Below are positions 8,667 to 16,577 of a DNA stretch of 64,000 nt, in pieces. Made by a program: the position numbers and the translations under genes. Source of the stretch: Cryomorphaceae bacterium BACL7 MAG-120322-bin74 (GTDB lineage Bacteria > Bacteroidota > Bacteroidia > Flavobacteriales > Schleiferiaceae); the NCBI GenBank assembly GCA_001438205.1, contig LICG01000005.1, forward strand, positions 1 through 64,000, read 5' to 3'. How positions within the stretch are numbered: position 1 is the first letter of the stretch; every line of letters starts with the position of its first letter. Under the pieces are notes generated by a model that was not told where the DNA came from, did no database searches, and saw nothing but the letters and a program-made list of their open reading frames with translations.

Positions 8667-9877
8667 GCACCCTTGCGGGTAAACACGTCCTTTTAGGGAT
8701 TACAGGCGGCATTGCGGCCTATAAACTTCCGTTTCTTGTGCGCCTCTTAAGGGCTCAGGAAGCGGAAGTTCGCGTTTTGATGACGCCAGCCGCCACCTCT
8801 TTTGTTACGCCTCTCACGCTAGCCGCACTCAGTGGGCAACCCGTTCACCATCACTTGGTCGAGGAAGAACCTGGGCAAACAGCATGGAACAATCATGTGG
8901 CGCATGCGGAATGGGCTGACCTCATGATCATGGCGCCAGCCACGGCAAATACTCTCGCTAAGGCGGTGCAAGGACTCTGTGACAATCTTGTCATGGCCAC
9001 ATATTTGAGCGCAAAGTGTCCAATTTTATGGGCCCCCTCAATGGACCTGGATATGTTTGCACATCCTTCGACACAACAAAACTTATCGACCTTAGCGTCT
9101 TGGGGTCATGTTCTGATGGCATCTCCTTCGGGCCCGCTAGCTTCTGGCTTGCATGGGGCAGGTCGGATGGCCGAACCTGAGGACATTGCATCCCAGGCCA
9201 TCCGGATTTTATGTACCACGCCCTATTGGAAGAATAAAACCGTCGTTCTAACCTCAGGTCCAACCCAAGAGCCCTTGGATCCCATCCGTTTTGTCTCCAA
9301 TGGTAGCTCTGGACGTATGGGCACTGCTTTGGCTCGTGCCCTCAGCGCTAAAGGGGCAAGTATACATTGGGTTCATGGCCCTCAACAGGTCTTTGAGGCA
9401 CATTTGCCCGGTGTCACATATTATTCGGTAAAAACCGCAAAAGAGATGCATTCGGTCGTGCAAGGCCTTCAGGGAGAGTCTGATATTTTTATTGCTTCTG
9501 CCGCAGTCGCGGATTTTCGTCCCGAACGTGTGTTTGAAGCAAAACAAAAAAAAAGTGGGGGTATGGCGGCTACAGCATGGGTAGAAAATCCGGACATCCT
9601 GCTGCACGTTGGGCAATCTAAAAAGCCACATCAACGTGTGTTGGGATTTGCCTTAGAATCCACATGGAATGTGGAAGAGGCGCGCGCAAAGGCGGCGAGG
9701 AAAGGGGCCGATGCCATTGTCTTGAACCAGGCGGGTGATCTCCAAGGGGGGATGCATACGGAAACCAACCGCATTGCGTTGTTAACCCAAGAAGAAACCT
9801 ATGACTTCCCGGTAGCACATAAAGATGCCATTGGAGAAGCCTTAGTCCATTGGATGGAATCACATTGGAACCTATGA
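8663..9877 (+). CDS. coaBC: Bifunctional phosphopantothenoylcysteine decarboxylase/synthetase CoaBC
   Basis: Carries out the synthesis and decarboxylation of phosphopantothenoylcysteine in coenzyme A synthesis. The N-terminal flavoprotein (CoaC) half has GITGGIAAYK and the active-site His in NNHVAHAEWAD. The C-terminal CoaB half has TSGPTQEPLDPIRFVSNGSSGRMG and the late ADAIVLNQ segment. Two family motifs differ from E. coli: the PxMNxxMW substrate clamp reads PSMDLDMF, and the lid segment ACGxxGxGRM reads ASGLHGAGRM, with Ser for Cys. The 404-residue length is normal. The start overlaps rpoZ and the stop overlaps porD, both as ATGA. Confidence 0.94.
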   Translation: MSTLAGKHVLLGITGGIAAYKLPFLVRLLRAQEAEVRVLMTPAATSFVTPLTLAALSGQPVHHHLVEEEPGQTAWNNHVAHAEWADLMIMAPATANTLAKAVQGLCDNLVMATYLSAKCPILWAPSMDLDMFAHPSTQQNLSTLASWGHVLMASPSGPLASGLHGAGRMAEPEDIASQAIRILCTTPYWKNKTVVLTSGPTQEPLDPIRFVSNGSSGRMGTALARALSAKGASIHWVHGPQQVFEAHLPGVTYYSVKTAKEMHSVVQGLQGESDIFIASAAVADFRPERVFEAKQKKSGGMAATAWVENPDILLHVGQSKKPHQRVLGFALESTWNVEEARAKAARKGADAIVLNQAGDLQGGMHTETNRIALLTQEETYDFPVAHKDAIGEALVHWMESHWNL

Positions 9878-10773
9878 AACACTGTATTGTCGCCTATCTC
9901 CTTTTCTTGGGTGTTGGCTTAAAGGGCCAAGAATTTATGCTGGATGTTAAAGTTCAAGCCCCCCAAGTACAGACCAATGATCGACAGATCTTTACGAATT
10001 TGGAGAACGCCTTGCGCAATTTCATCAACCAGAAAGCTTGGACCCAAGTGGCGTTTGAAGACAAGGAAAAAATTCGTGGTTCGATGGTGTTTACTATCTC
10101 AGAATATGATCCTGGATCCGGCACCATGAAAGGAAGTATGCAGTGCCAATTTGCCCGGCCCGTATATATGACGGACTACCAATCGCCGATCTTCTTTTTT
10201 CAAGATGGCGATGTGTCTTTTACCTACCGCAGCAATGAAGTTCTGGATTTTAATCCCGGCAGACACAGTAGCAATTTAACTTCAGTCCCCGCATTTTATT
10301 GCTACGTTGCCCTCGCGTTGGATGCGTCGTCGTTCAGTACACAGCAAAACAATGCCTTTTCACAGGCACAAGTCATTGCCGCCAATGCCGCTTCATCGGG
10401 AGCGGGAGGAGGATGGGATCGATTCTCTTCGAGCCGAAACAGATTTTGGCTAATGGAAGAGTTGAGCAACCCGGCGAATGCTGATTTTTTTATAGCATGG
10501 TATGATTATCATCGCAAAGCTATGGATAGAATGTACGACCCGAAGCAGCAGATGGCAGCGAAGGAGGCCATGGCTTCCGCTCTTTTGACTTTGAAGGCCA
10601 TCCATACACGCCAACCCAATATTTTTCTTCTGCGTTGGTTTTTTGATACCAAATCGGATGAAATACAACAGGTATTTGGTGATGGTCCACGTTATCAAAA
10701 TGAGGCCCTGATCCAAGCACTACAGGCGATGGATGCCACAAATGCATCCAAGTATTTAAACATGGGGCGCTAA
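9874..10773 (+). CDS. porD: Type IX secretion protein PorD (DUF4835)
   Basis: A 299-residue exported protein with a short signal peptide (MKHCIVAYLLFLGVGLKGQ) and the DUF4835 layout: a VKVQAP.VQTNDRQIFTNLE strand region early, and FFQDGDVSFTYRSNEVLDF and FYCYVALALDASSF centrally. In Porphyromonas gingivalis the homologue is needed for gingipain export through T9SS; its exact role is unclear. The start at 9874 overlaps coaBC as ATGA. An upstream ATG at 9850 would precede the signal by eight residues. Confidence 0.85.
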   Translation: MKHCIVAYLLFLGVGLKGQEFMLDVKVQAPQVQTNDRQIFTNLENALRNFINQKAWTQVAFEDKEKIRGSMVFTISEYDPGSGTMKGSMQCQFARPVYMTDYQSPIFFFQDGDVSFTYRSNEVLDFNPGRHSSNLTSVPAFYCYVALALDASSFSTQQNNAFSQAQVIAANAASSGAGGGWDRFSSSRNRFWLMEELSNPANADFFIAWYDYHRKAMDRMYDPKQQMAAKEAMASALLTLKAIHTRQPNIFLLRWFFDTKSDEIQQVFGDGPRYQNEALIQALQAMDATNASKYLNMGR

Positions 10774-10801
10774 GGCGCTTTGATGTAATTTTCGGGCTGC
10801 T

Positions 10802-12451
10802 ATGCTACGCGCCCTACGAGTCCAGAATTTTGCCTTAATCGACCAATTAACGTTGGACATCCAGCCGGGCTTTACGGTGCTTACCGGTGAAACAGGTGCA
10901 GGTAAATCCATTCTTTTGGGCGCACTTCAATTGGCTCTAGGCGGTAGGGCGGATGTTCAGTCTTTAGCGCTAGATGGTCAGAAGTGTGTGGTAGAAGCAG
11001 ACTTTATCCTTGAGGCCGAGGACTGGGCCGTTTATTTTGAAGAACAAGATTGGGATTTTGCCAACGTAACGACCCTTCGGCGTGAGATATCACCTTCAGG
11101 AAAATCACGTTCATTTGTCAACGACACACCCGTTCTTTTAGAAGCCTTGAAGGCGCTGAGTGAGCAATTGATAGATATTCATAGCCAGCGGGATTCGGCC
11201 ATTTTGACACAAGCAGGCTTCCTCTCTGACTTTTTGGATGAAGTGGGGCAGGACAAAAGTGCAAAAACGCAATTTGACTTGGCCTTGCAGACCTTCCATG
11301 CTGCAAAAAAGGAAAGAGATGCCTTTGTGGCCTCTTTGGGGTCTGGTTTTGACCCTGCCTATACACAATATGTCTATGATGAAATATTGACCGCACAGCT
11401 CAAAGAAGAAGAAGAGGATCAGTTACGGGAAGAGTTGCGGACCTTATCCAATGCAGAAGCCATTCAATCTCTCTATGCTGATGCGCGCACCTTGCTTGAG
11501 GGCCCTATGGGTGTCCTGGAGCAAATGGGGAAGTATAAGTCTATCATGGACCGCTTGGCAAGGTATTCAGATCTTTTTTCTGCTGCGCAAGAAGGCGCAC
11601 AATGGTTAGATGAGAATAGCCAAGAAGCCTTGTTCTCCATGGACCGTATCCAAGACCAATTACAGATAAATCCAGCGAGACTTCTTGAAATTGAGGCGCG
11701 TCTGGCTATCATGGATGGATTGGAGCGAAAACATCATGTTCGCTCGATCTCTGAGCTTTTGTCCTTGGCTGACAAATGGGGCCAGCAACTCGAAACGTTT
11801 GCCGATGCAGGTCGGTCTAGGGAAAAAGCAGAGGAAGCGCTTTTGGAGGCCGATCAAGCATTGCATAAAGCTTCCGTGATGCTGCACGAGAAAAGAATGG
11901 CAGTTATGCCCTCGATGCTCCATGAAGTACATGCTTCTCTTGCGCAGCTCAATATGGCGGAGGCGATCGTGCGCGTCGTGATTGTTGAAACGCCTGAATA
12001 TACCCCACGAGGAAAATACCAGTATAATTTCATCTTTACGGCAAACCCAGGTGCGCCTGCTTTGCCACTAGGGAAGGTGGCTAGTGGGGGAGAAAGGAAC
12101 CGTTTAATGTTGGCCTTAAAAGCCCTTTTTGCACGAGGCAAAGGCCTGCGGACGTTATTGCTAGACGAAATAGATAGTGGGGTAAGTGGCGGAACTGCAG
12201 CAAAAATGGCGGATCTCTTCAAAGCCATGGCCAAAGATGTACAGCTGATTGCGATCACGCACCTTCCGCAAGTAGCAGGCGCCGGAAGCCAACACTGGCA
12301 GGTGCAAAAATGGGTGGATGGGAGCAAAACCCATACAAGGCTGAAGGTCCTTAGCGCAGCGCAGCGGGTGGAGGAAGTGGCCCGTTTATTGGCGGGTGAA
12401 GCCATTACGGATACAGCCCGCGCCCAAGCCCAAACGCTTTTAAAGAGTTAA
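10802..12451 (+). CDS. recN: DNA repair ATPase RecN
   Basis: An SMC-like ATPase acting in double-strand-break repair. The 549 residues have Walker A GETGAGKS at 29-36, long coiled-coil arms through about residues 150-360, the ABC signature region GKVASGGERNRLMLALKAL and Walker B TLLLDEIDSGVSGGTA. It is slightly shorter than E. coli RecN but complete at both ends. It lies 28 bases after porD. A weaker TAATTTTC box at 10786-10793 precedes it. Confidence 0.95.
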   Translation: MLRALRVQNFALIDQLTLDIQPGFTVLTGETGAGKSILLGALQLALGGRADVQSLALDGQKCVVEADFILEAEDWAVYFEEQDWDFANVTTLRREISPSGKSRSFVNDTPVLLEALKALSEQLIDIHSQRDSAILTQAGFLSDFLDEVGQDKSAKTQFDLALQTFHAAKKERDAFVASLGSGFDPAYTQYVYDEILTAQLKEEEEDQLREELRTLSNAEAIQSLYADARTLLEGPMGVLEQMGKYKSIMDRLARYSDLFSAAQEGAQWLDENSQEALFSMDRIQDQLQINPARLLEIEARLAIMDGLERKHHVRSISELLSLADKWGQQLETFADAGRSREKAEEALLEADQALHKASVMLHEKRMAVMPSMLHEVHASLAQLNMAEAIVRVVIVETPEYTPRGKYQYNFIFTANPGAPALPLGKVASGGERNRLMLALKALFARGKGLRTLLLDEIDSGVSGGTAAKMADLFKAMAKDVQLIAITHLPQVAGAGSQHWQVQKWVDGSKTHTRLKVLSAAQRVEEVARLLAGEAITDTARAQAQTLLKS

Positions 12452-12453
12452 CC

Positions 12454-12461
12454 TAAATTTG
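12454..12461 (+). promoter_or_regulatory. TAAATTTG -7 element of fabI
   Basis: Matches TAnnTTTG immediately after the recN stop and leaves a 19-base leader before the fabI ATG. Confidence 0.5.
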
Positions 12462-12480
12462 CAAGACTTAATTCAATACT

Positions 12481-13302
12481 ATGAACCAACTACTCGCAGG
12501 CAAAAAGGGCATCATCTTCGGTGCACTTAACAGTGAATCCATCGCATGGAAAGTCGCAGAACTTTGTCACGCTCAGGGCGCACAGATTGTCTTAACTAAT
12601 GCACCCATCGCAATGCGTATGGGCGAAATCAATCATCTTGCTGATGCCATTCAGGCGCCCGTCATTTCTGCCGACGCGACAAGTTTAGAGGATTTGAATA
12701 ACCTTCTAGATCAAAGTGTCGAACATTTTGGCGGCAAAATCGATTTTATTCTCCACAGCATTGGGATGAGTGTAAATGTGCGCAAGAACCGACCTTACAC
12801 AGATTTGAATTATGATTTCTTGCACAAAGGATGGGATGTATCTGCGGTGAGCTTTCACAAGCTATTGCAAACGGCCTATCAAAAAGACTGTATCAGCGAA
12901 TGGGGCTCTGTTTTGGCATTGAGCTACATGGCTGCGCAACGCTCTTTCCCTGATTATAATGACATGGCCGAAAACAAGGCCTATTTGGAGTCTATTGCAC
13001 GGAGTTTTGGCTACCATTATGGCATCAAGCGCAATGTGCGTATCAATACCATTTCGCAGTCGCCTACGTTGACTACTGCAGGTAGCGGCGTAAAGGGCTT
13101 CATGGGTTTCTTGGCGTTTGCTGAGAAAATGAGTCCCTTAGGCAATGCTACAGCAGAAGATTGTGCTAATTATTGTATTGCCATGTTCTCGGACCTTACA
13201 AAGCGTGTCACCATGCAGAATCTCTACAATGATGGGGGATTTAGTATGATGGGCGTAAGCCAAGAAGTCCTAGATCGCTACATGGAAGGTGGGGACGAAT
13301 AA
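12481..13302 (+). CDS. fabI: Enoyl-[acyl-carrier-protein] reductase FabI
   Basis: Reduces the trans-2-enoyl-ACP in the last step of fatty-acid elongation. The 273-residue short-chain dehydrogenase fold has the FabI-specific start GKKGIIFGALNSESIAWKVAE, in place of the classical GxxxGxG loop, and the catalytic Tyr and Lys in YNDMAENK (Y-x6-K). The SIGMS segment binds NAD. The gene is the last in its transcription unit and is followed by a strong intrinsic terminator. Confidence 0.95.
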   Translation: MNQLLAGKKGIIFGALNSESIAWKVAELCHAQGAQIVLTNAPIAMRMGEINHLADAIQAPVISADATSLEDLNNLLDQSVEHFGGKIDFILHSIGMSVNVRKNRPYTDLNYDFLHKGWDVSAVSFHKLLQTAYQKDCISEWGSVLALSYMAAQRSFPDYNDMAENKAYLESIARSFGYHYGIKRNVRINTISQSPTLTTAGSGVKGFMGFLAFAEKMSPLGNATAEDCANYCIAMFSDLTKRVTMQNLYNDGGFSMMGVSQEVLDRYMEGGDE

Positions 13303-13323
13303 AAAGCCTCAGCCTCAATAGAC

Positions 13324-13351
13324 AAAGCCCGCGATATTCGCGGGCTTTTTT
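13324..13351 (+). terminator. Intrinsic terminator after fabI
   Basis: An 11-bp perfect stem (AAAGCCCGCGA / TCGCGGGCTTT) with a 3-base loop followed by a run of six T including the stem end. It separates fabI from the convergent prfC gene. Confidence 0.9.
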
Positions 13352-13378
13352 CATTTGGCGCGAAAGGAAGCGCGCTTG

Positions 13379-14959
13379 TTAAAACTCTGATTTGGCGTGA
13401 AAAATGAGCTTGTCAAATTTCTCCTGAGACATTTGCACACTAAAGGCCGAGTCGGCCAAGAAAACCAGACGGCCAAACTTATCCTCTGCACAATAACGCG
13501 CTTTGAATTTTTTGAATTCTTCTAGCTGCGCAGCGTCTTGGGACTCAATCCAAAGAGCTTTGAAAGCTGAAAAAGGTTCATAGCTACACTTTGCGCCATA
13601 TTCGTGTTCGAGTCGGTATTGAATGACTTCATACTGTAGGGCGCCCACCGTGCCAATGATCTTTCGGCCATTATTGAGCAAAGTAAACAATTGGGCTACC
13701 CCTTCGTCCATCAATTGGTCAATGCCCTTAGCCAACTGTTTGGATTTCATCGGGTCAGCATTATTGATAAAGCGAAAGTGTTCTGGAGAAAAGGAGGGGA
13801 TCCCTTTAAAATGTAACGGTTCACCGCCCGTTAGGCTATCACCAATGCGGAAACTCCCCGTATCCGGAAGGCCCACAATGTCCCCAGGCACAGCATATTC
13901 CACCACCTCTTTCTTACTTGCCAAGAAGGTGAGGGGGGAGCTGAATTTCAAGTATTTTTCTTCTCGCACATGGAAATAATTCTTGTTTCGCTCAAACAAG
14001 CCGGAAACAATCTTGACAAAAGCGATACGGCTGCGGTGATTGGGGTCAATGTTCGCGTGAATTTTAAATACAAAGCCGCTAAACTGATCCTCTGCGGGGA
14101 TAACCAGGCGTTCTTCTGCCTTTTTGGGTTGTGGGCTTGGCGCTATTTCAACAAAGCAATCAAGGAGTTCTTTGACACCAAAATTATTGAGGGCTGAGCC
14201 AAAGAAAACAGGGCATAGACTCCCATTTAGGTAGGCATCCTGATCAAAAGTAGGATAGACGCCTTGAATCAGTTCAATCTCTTCCCGAAGGGTATCTGCT
14301 GCTTCTTTGCCTACGCGTTTTTCCAATTCAGGATCATCCAAGTCGCGAATGGCCATGGACTTGCCAATTTTTTGCTTGGACTGCTCCTCATATAGCAAAA
14401 GGGATTTGTCCCAAATATTGTAGACACCTTGAAAACGTGCCCCCATGCCCACAGGCCATGATAATGGACATAGGCGAAGGCCTAATTTACCCTCAATTTC
14501 ATCCATTAGGTCAAACCCATCCCGGCCTTCTCGGTCAAGTTTATTGATAAAGACCATGATGGGTGTGGCACGCATTCTGCAAACCTCTACCAGCTTCTCT
14601 GTTTGCGTTTCTACCCCCTTGGCGACATCTACCACAACAATCGCTGAGTCGACCGCCGTGAGGGTTCTAAAAGTGTCTTCAGCGAAGTCTTGGTGTCCGG
14701 GTGTGTCCAAGATATTGATATGCCGGCCTTTGTATTCAAATGCCATAACGGAGGTAGCGACGGAAATCCCCCGCTGCTTCTCGATCTCCATAAAATCGGA
14801 AGTGGCAGTTTTCTTGATTTTATTATTTTTCACTGCGCCAGCCTCTTGAATTGCGCCACCAAAGAGCAGGAGTTTTTCGGTCAAGGTCGTTTTTCCCGCA
14901 TCAGGGTGGGAAACGATACCAAAGGTGCGTCGACGCGCGATTTCTTCAAGAATTTTCAC
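13379..14959 (-). CDS. prfC: Peptide chain release factor 3 PrfC
   Basis: A GTPase that recycles class I release factors from the ribosome. The 526 residues start with RRRTFGIVSHPDAGKTTLTEKLL (G1), contain NILDTPGHQDF (G3) and VFINKLDREG (G4), and end with the RF3-specific C-terminal domain. The start codon is GTG (14957-14959), giving an N-terminus that aligns with the family. A minus-strand TACCTTTG box lies 19 bases upstream. The start codon overlaps a perfect 10-bp palindrome. Confidence 0.95.
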   Translation of the reverse strand: MKILEEIARRRTFGIVSHPDAGKTTLTEKLLLFGGAIQEAGAVKNNKIKKTATSDFMEIEKQRGISVATSVMAFEYKGRHINILDTPGHQDFAEDTFRTLTAVDSAIVVVDVAKGVETQTEKLVEVCRMRATPIMVFINKLDREGRDGFDLMDEIEGKLGLRLCPLSWPVGMGARFQGVYNIWDKSLLLYEEQSKQKIGKSMAIRDLDDPELEKRVGKEAADTLREEIELIQGVYPTFDQDAYLNGSLCPVFFGSALNNFGVKELLDCFVEIAPSPQPKKAEERLVIPAEDQFSGFVFKIHANIDPNHRSRIAFVKIVSGLFERNKNYFHVREEKYLKFSSPLTFLASKKEVVEYAVPGDIVGLPDTGSFRIGDSLTGGEPLHFKGIPSFSPEHFRFINNADPMKSKQLAKGIDQLMDEGVAQLFTLLNNGRKIIGTVGALQYEVIQYRLEHEYGAKCSYEPFSAFKALWIESQDAAQLEEFKKFKARYCAEDKFGRLVFLADSAFSVQMSQEKFDKLIFHAKSEF

Positions 14960-14967
14960 TGTACAGT
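14958..14967. promoter_or_regulatory. Palindrome ACTGTACAGT in the prfC-carH interval
   Basis: A perfect 10-bp palindrome that overlaps the first bases of prfC and lies about 70 bp upstream of the B12-binding MerR gene. It could be an operator for that regulator or for another dimeric protein. No binding data can be inferred from sequence alone. Confidence 0.3.
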
Positions 14968-14978
14968 ATTTTCGTCGG

Positions 14979-14986
14979 CAAAGGTA
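14979..14986 (-). promoter_or_regulatory. TACCTTTG -7 element of prfC
   Basis: A perfect match to TAnnTTTG on the minus strand, 19 bases before the GTG start of prfC. No -33 TTG was found at the usual distance. Confidence 0.55.
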
Positions 14987-15033
14987 GCGCTTGGAGCCAT
15001 GAACCTATTGGAAATTCCTGCGTTAAGCTACCC

Positions 15034-15939
15034 ATGGGAACTACCTATAGTATAAAGGCGCTCGAACACCTAACCGGAATTAAAGCACATACGCTGCGAA
15101 TCTGGGAACAGCGTTATAGCATTGTTGAGCCATTGCGAACAGAAACGAATATTCGCTACTACACGGATGAAGACTTAAAGACGCTGTTGAATGTCGCCGT
15201 TCTTATCCAAAAAGGTTGGCGCATCAGCAAAGTGGCGGATTTATCTCGTGAAGCCTTGAATCTGCAAGTATTAGATTTAGCCTTGATCAGTGGAGATTTC
15301 CCCTCTCAAATTTCTCGGATGCTTCGGGCGACTATTGACTTGGATGAGCCCACTTTTTCCGATATCCTGGATAGATCTATAGATGAAGTGGGCCAAGAGG
15401 TAACCTTCACAAAAATCGTGGGTAAATTTATTCAGCAAATAGGGGTATTATGGCAAACAGATGCCATTGGGGTAGCGCACGAACATTTTGCAAGCAATCT
15501 CATCAAGCAAAAACTTTATGCAGCGTTGGATGCGCTTCCTGCGATAAGTGCAACGCGAGAAAATCCAGCATACTTACTTTTCTTGCCTGACCAAGAATTA
15601 CATGAGTTAGGCTTACTTTATATGCATTATTTGCTCAAAGCCAAAGGGGCTCCTGTTATCTATTTAGGACAGAGTGTTCCTATGGAGTTCTTAGCACCTT
15701 TGCTGAAAACGCCTGAACGATGGAAAGCGTTGGTGTCTATTTGGACAACACAGCCAGATGTGGACGGGAGAGATGCGTATATTCAAAGAATTTCGGCCAT
15801 GCTCCAAGGCATTCCTTTTTATATCACGGGTCTGGGTAGTCATGACTGGGAAGGCTCTCCATCGTTTATAGGATTGGAAGTTTTACCCGACCTGCCTTCT
15901 TTGACCCAAGCGTTGGCATCTGCGGTAGCGCCTACGTAA
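15034..15939 (+). CDS. MerR-family transcriptional regulator with CarH-type B12 light-sensing domain
   Basis: A 301-residue predicted photoreceptor repressor. The MerR helix-turn-helix occupies about residues 5-72 (YSIKALEHLTGIKAHTLRIW, then RYYTDEDL). A four-helix cap follows, containing W140, then nine residues, then E150-H151: exactly the Wx9EH signature of adenosylcobalamin photoreceptors such as Thermus CarH. The cobalamin-binding domain has E188-L-H190-E-L-G193, the ExHxxG axial-ligand motif. The start at 15034 gives the family N-terminus; an ATG at 14851 would run through the prfC promoter. It lies 95 bases upstream of an ECF sigma gene and the carotenoid genes, the expected targets. 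Light sensing is inferred from motifs. Confidence 0.9.
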   Translation: MGTTYSIKALEHLTGIKAHTLRIWEQRYSIVEPLRTETNIRYYTDEDLKTLLNVAVLIQKGWRISKVADLSREALNLQVLDLALISGDFPSQISRMLRATIDLDEPTFSDILDRSIDEVGQEVTFTKIVGKFIQQIGVLWQTDAIGVAHEHFASNLIKQKLYAALDALPAISATRENPAYLLFLPDQELHELGLLYMHYLLKAKGAPVIYLGQSVPMEFLAPLLKTPERWKALVSIWTTQPDVDGRDAYIQRISAMLQGIPFYITGLGSHDWEGSPSFIGLEVLPDLPSLTQALASAVAPT

Positions 15940-15981
15940 AGTCAGTTTGTTGAATAAATTTAAAAAAAACGAAACAAACCC

Positions 15982-16030
15982 TTGTCTCAGGTCATTTATT
16001 GTTTAACTTTGATTAATAATCGTTAAACAA
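15982..16030 (+). promoter_or_regulatory. Sigma-operon promoter with overlapping 9-bp dyad (candidate CarH operator)
   Basis: TTG at 15982-15984, a 19-base spacer and TAACTTTG at 16004-16011 match the Bacteroidota consensus. A perfect inverted repeat TTGTTTAAC (15999-16007) / GTTAAACAA (16022-16030) with a 14-base spacer covers the -7 box and the expected transcription start. A dimer bound there would block polymerase, as expected for a CarH-type repressor. Assignment to that regulator is inference. Confidence 0.65.
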
Positions 16031-16034
16031 AATA

Positions 16035-16544
16035 ATGATGACTTCTTCGGATACCTTTGGCAACGAAATCCATCAACACTCTTCCTTTCTGCGGATATTG
16101 GCTTTGAAGTTGACACGCCATTCCGAAGATGCAGAGGATTTAATTCAGGAAACCTTCTACAAAGCCATAAAGAACCAAGATCGTTTCAAAGAGGGCACTA
16201 ACTTGAAGGGTTGGCTCTATACGATCTTGAAGAATACCTTCATAAATAATTACCGTAAAAAGCGGAATCAGAACACCTATTCTGATGATACGGAAAATCA
16301 ATTTCTCATAGGCAGCATGGCCTCAAGTCGTTCAACCGAGGCGGATAGTCCAGCGGAATTGACCCATATTATGGAGAATATAGAAACCGTAGAAAAATCG
16401 TATTTGGATGCTTTCATGATGTATTTTAATGGCTATAAATACGAGGAGATAGCCCAAGAAATGGACATCCCTTTAGGGACAGTCAAAAGCCGTATCTTCC
16501 TTGCTAGGAGGAAAATGATGGAAAAACTCAAAGATTTTCGCTAG
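16035..16544 (+). CDS. ECF-type RNA polymerase sigma factor
   Basis: A 169-residue extracytoplasmic-function sigma factor. Region 2 is evident in [19 protein letters not shown] and [18 protein letters not shown]; region 4 in [28 protein letters not shown], a complete helix-turn-helix. There is no anti-sigma gene next to it, which is unusual for an ECF factor and suggests control at the promoter by the upstream MerR regulator. In other Bacteroidota the same MerR-sigma-crtI-crtB order is common. A second in-frame ATG at 16038 is an equally possible start. Likely targets are the downstream carotenoid and repair genes. Confidence 0.92.
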   Translation: MMTSSDTFGNEIHQHSSFLRILALKLTRHSEDAEDLIQETFYKAIKNQDRFKEGTNLKGWLYTILKNTFINNYRKKRNQNTYSDDTENQFLIGSMASSRSTEADSPAELTHIMENIETVEKSYLDAFMMYFNGYKYEEIAQEMDIPLGTVKSRIFLARRKMMEKLKDFR

Positions 16545-16577
16545 CTCATTGCCTTTTAAACTCAATTCATTGATCTC

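Noticed and set aside
14851-15033. N-terminal extension of the CarH-like regulator
   Set aside because: It crosses the prfC promoter and lacks any family similarity; the helix-turn-helix begins right after the ATG at 15034.
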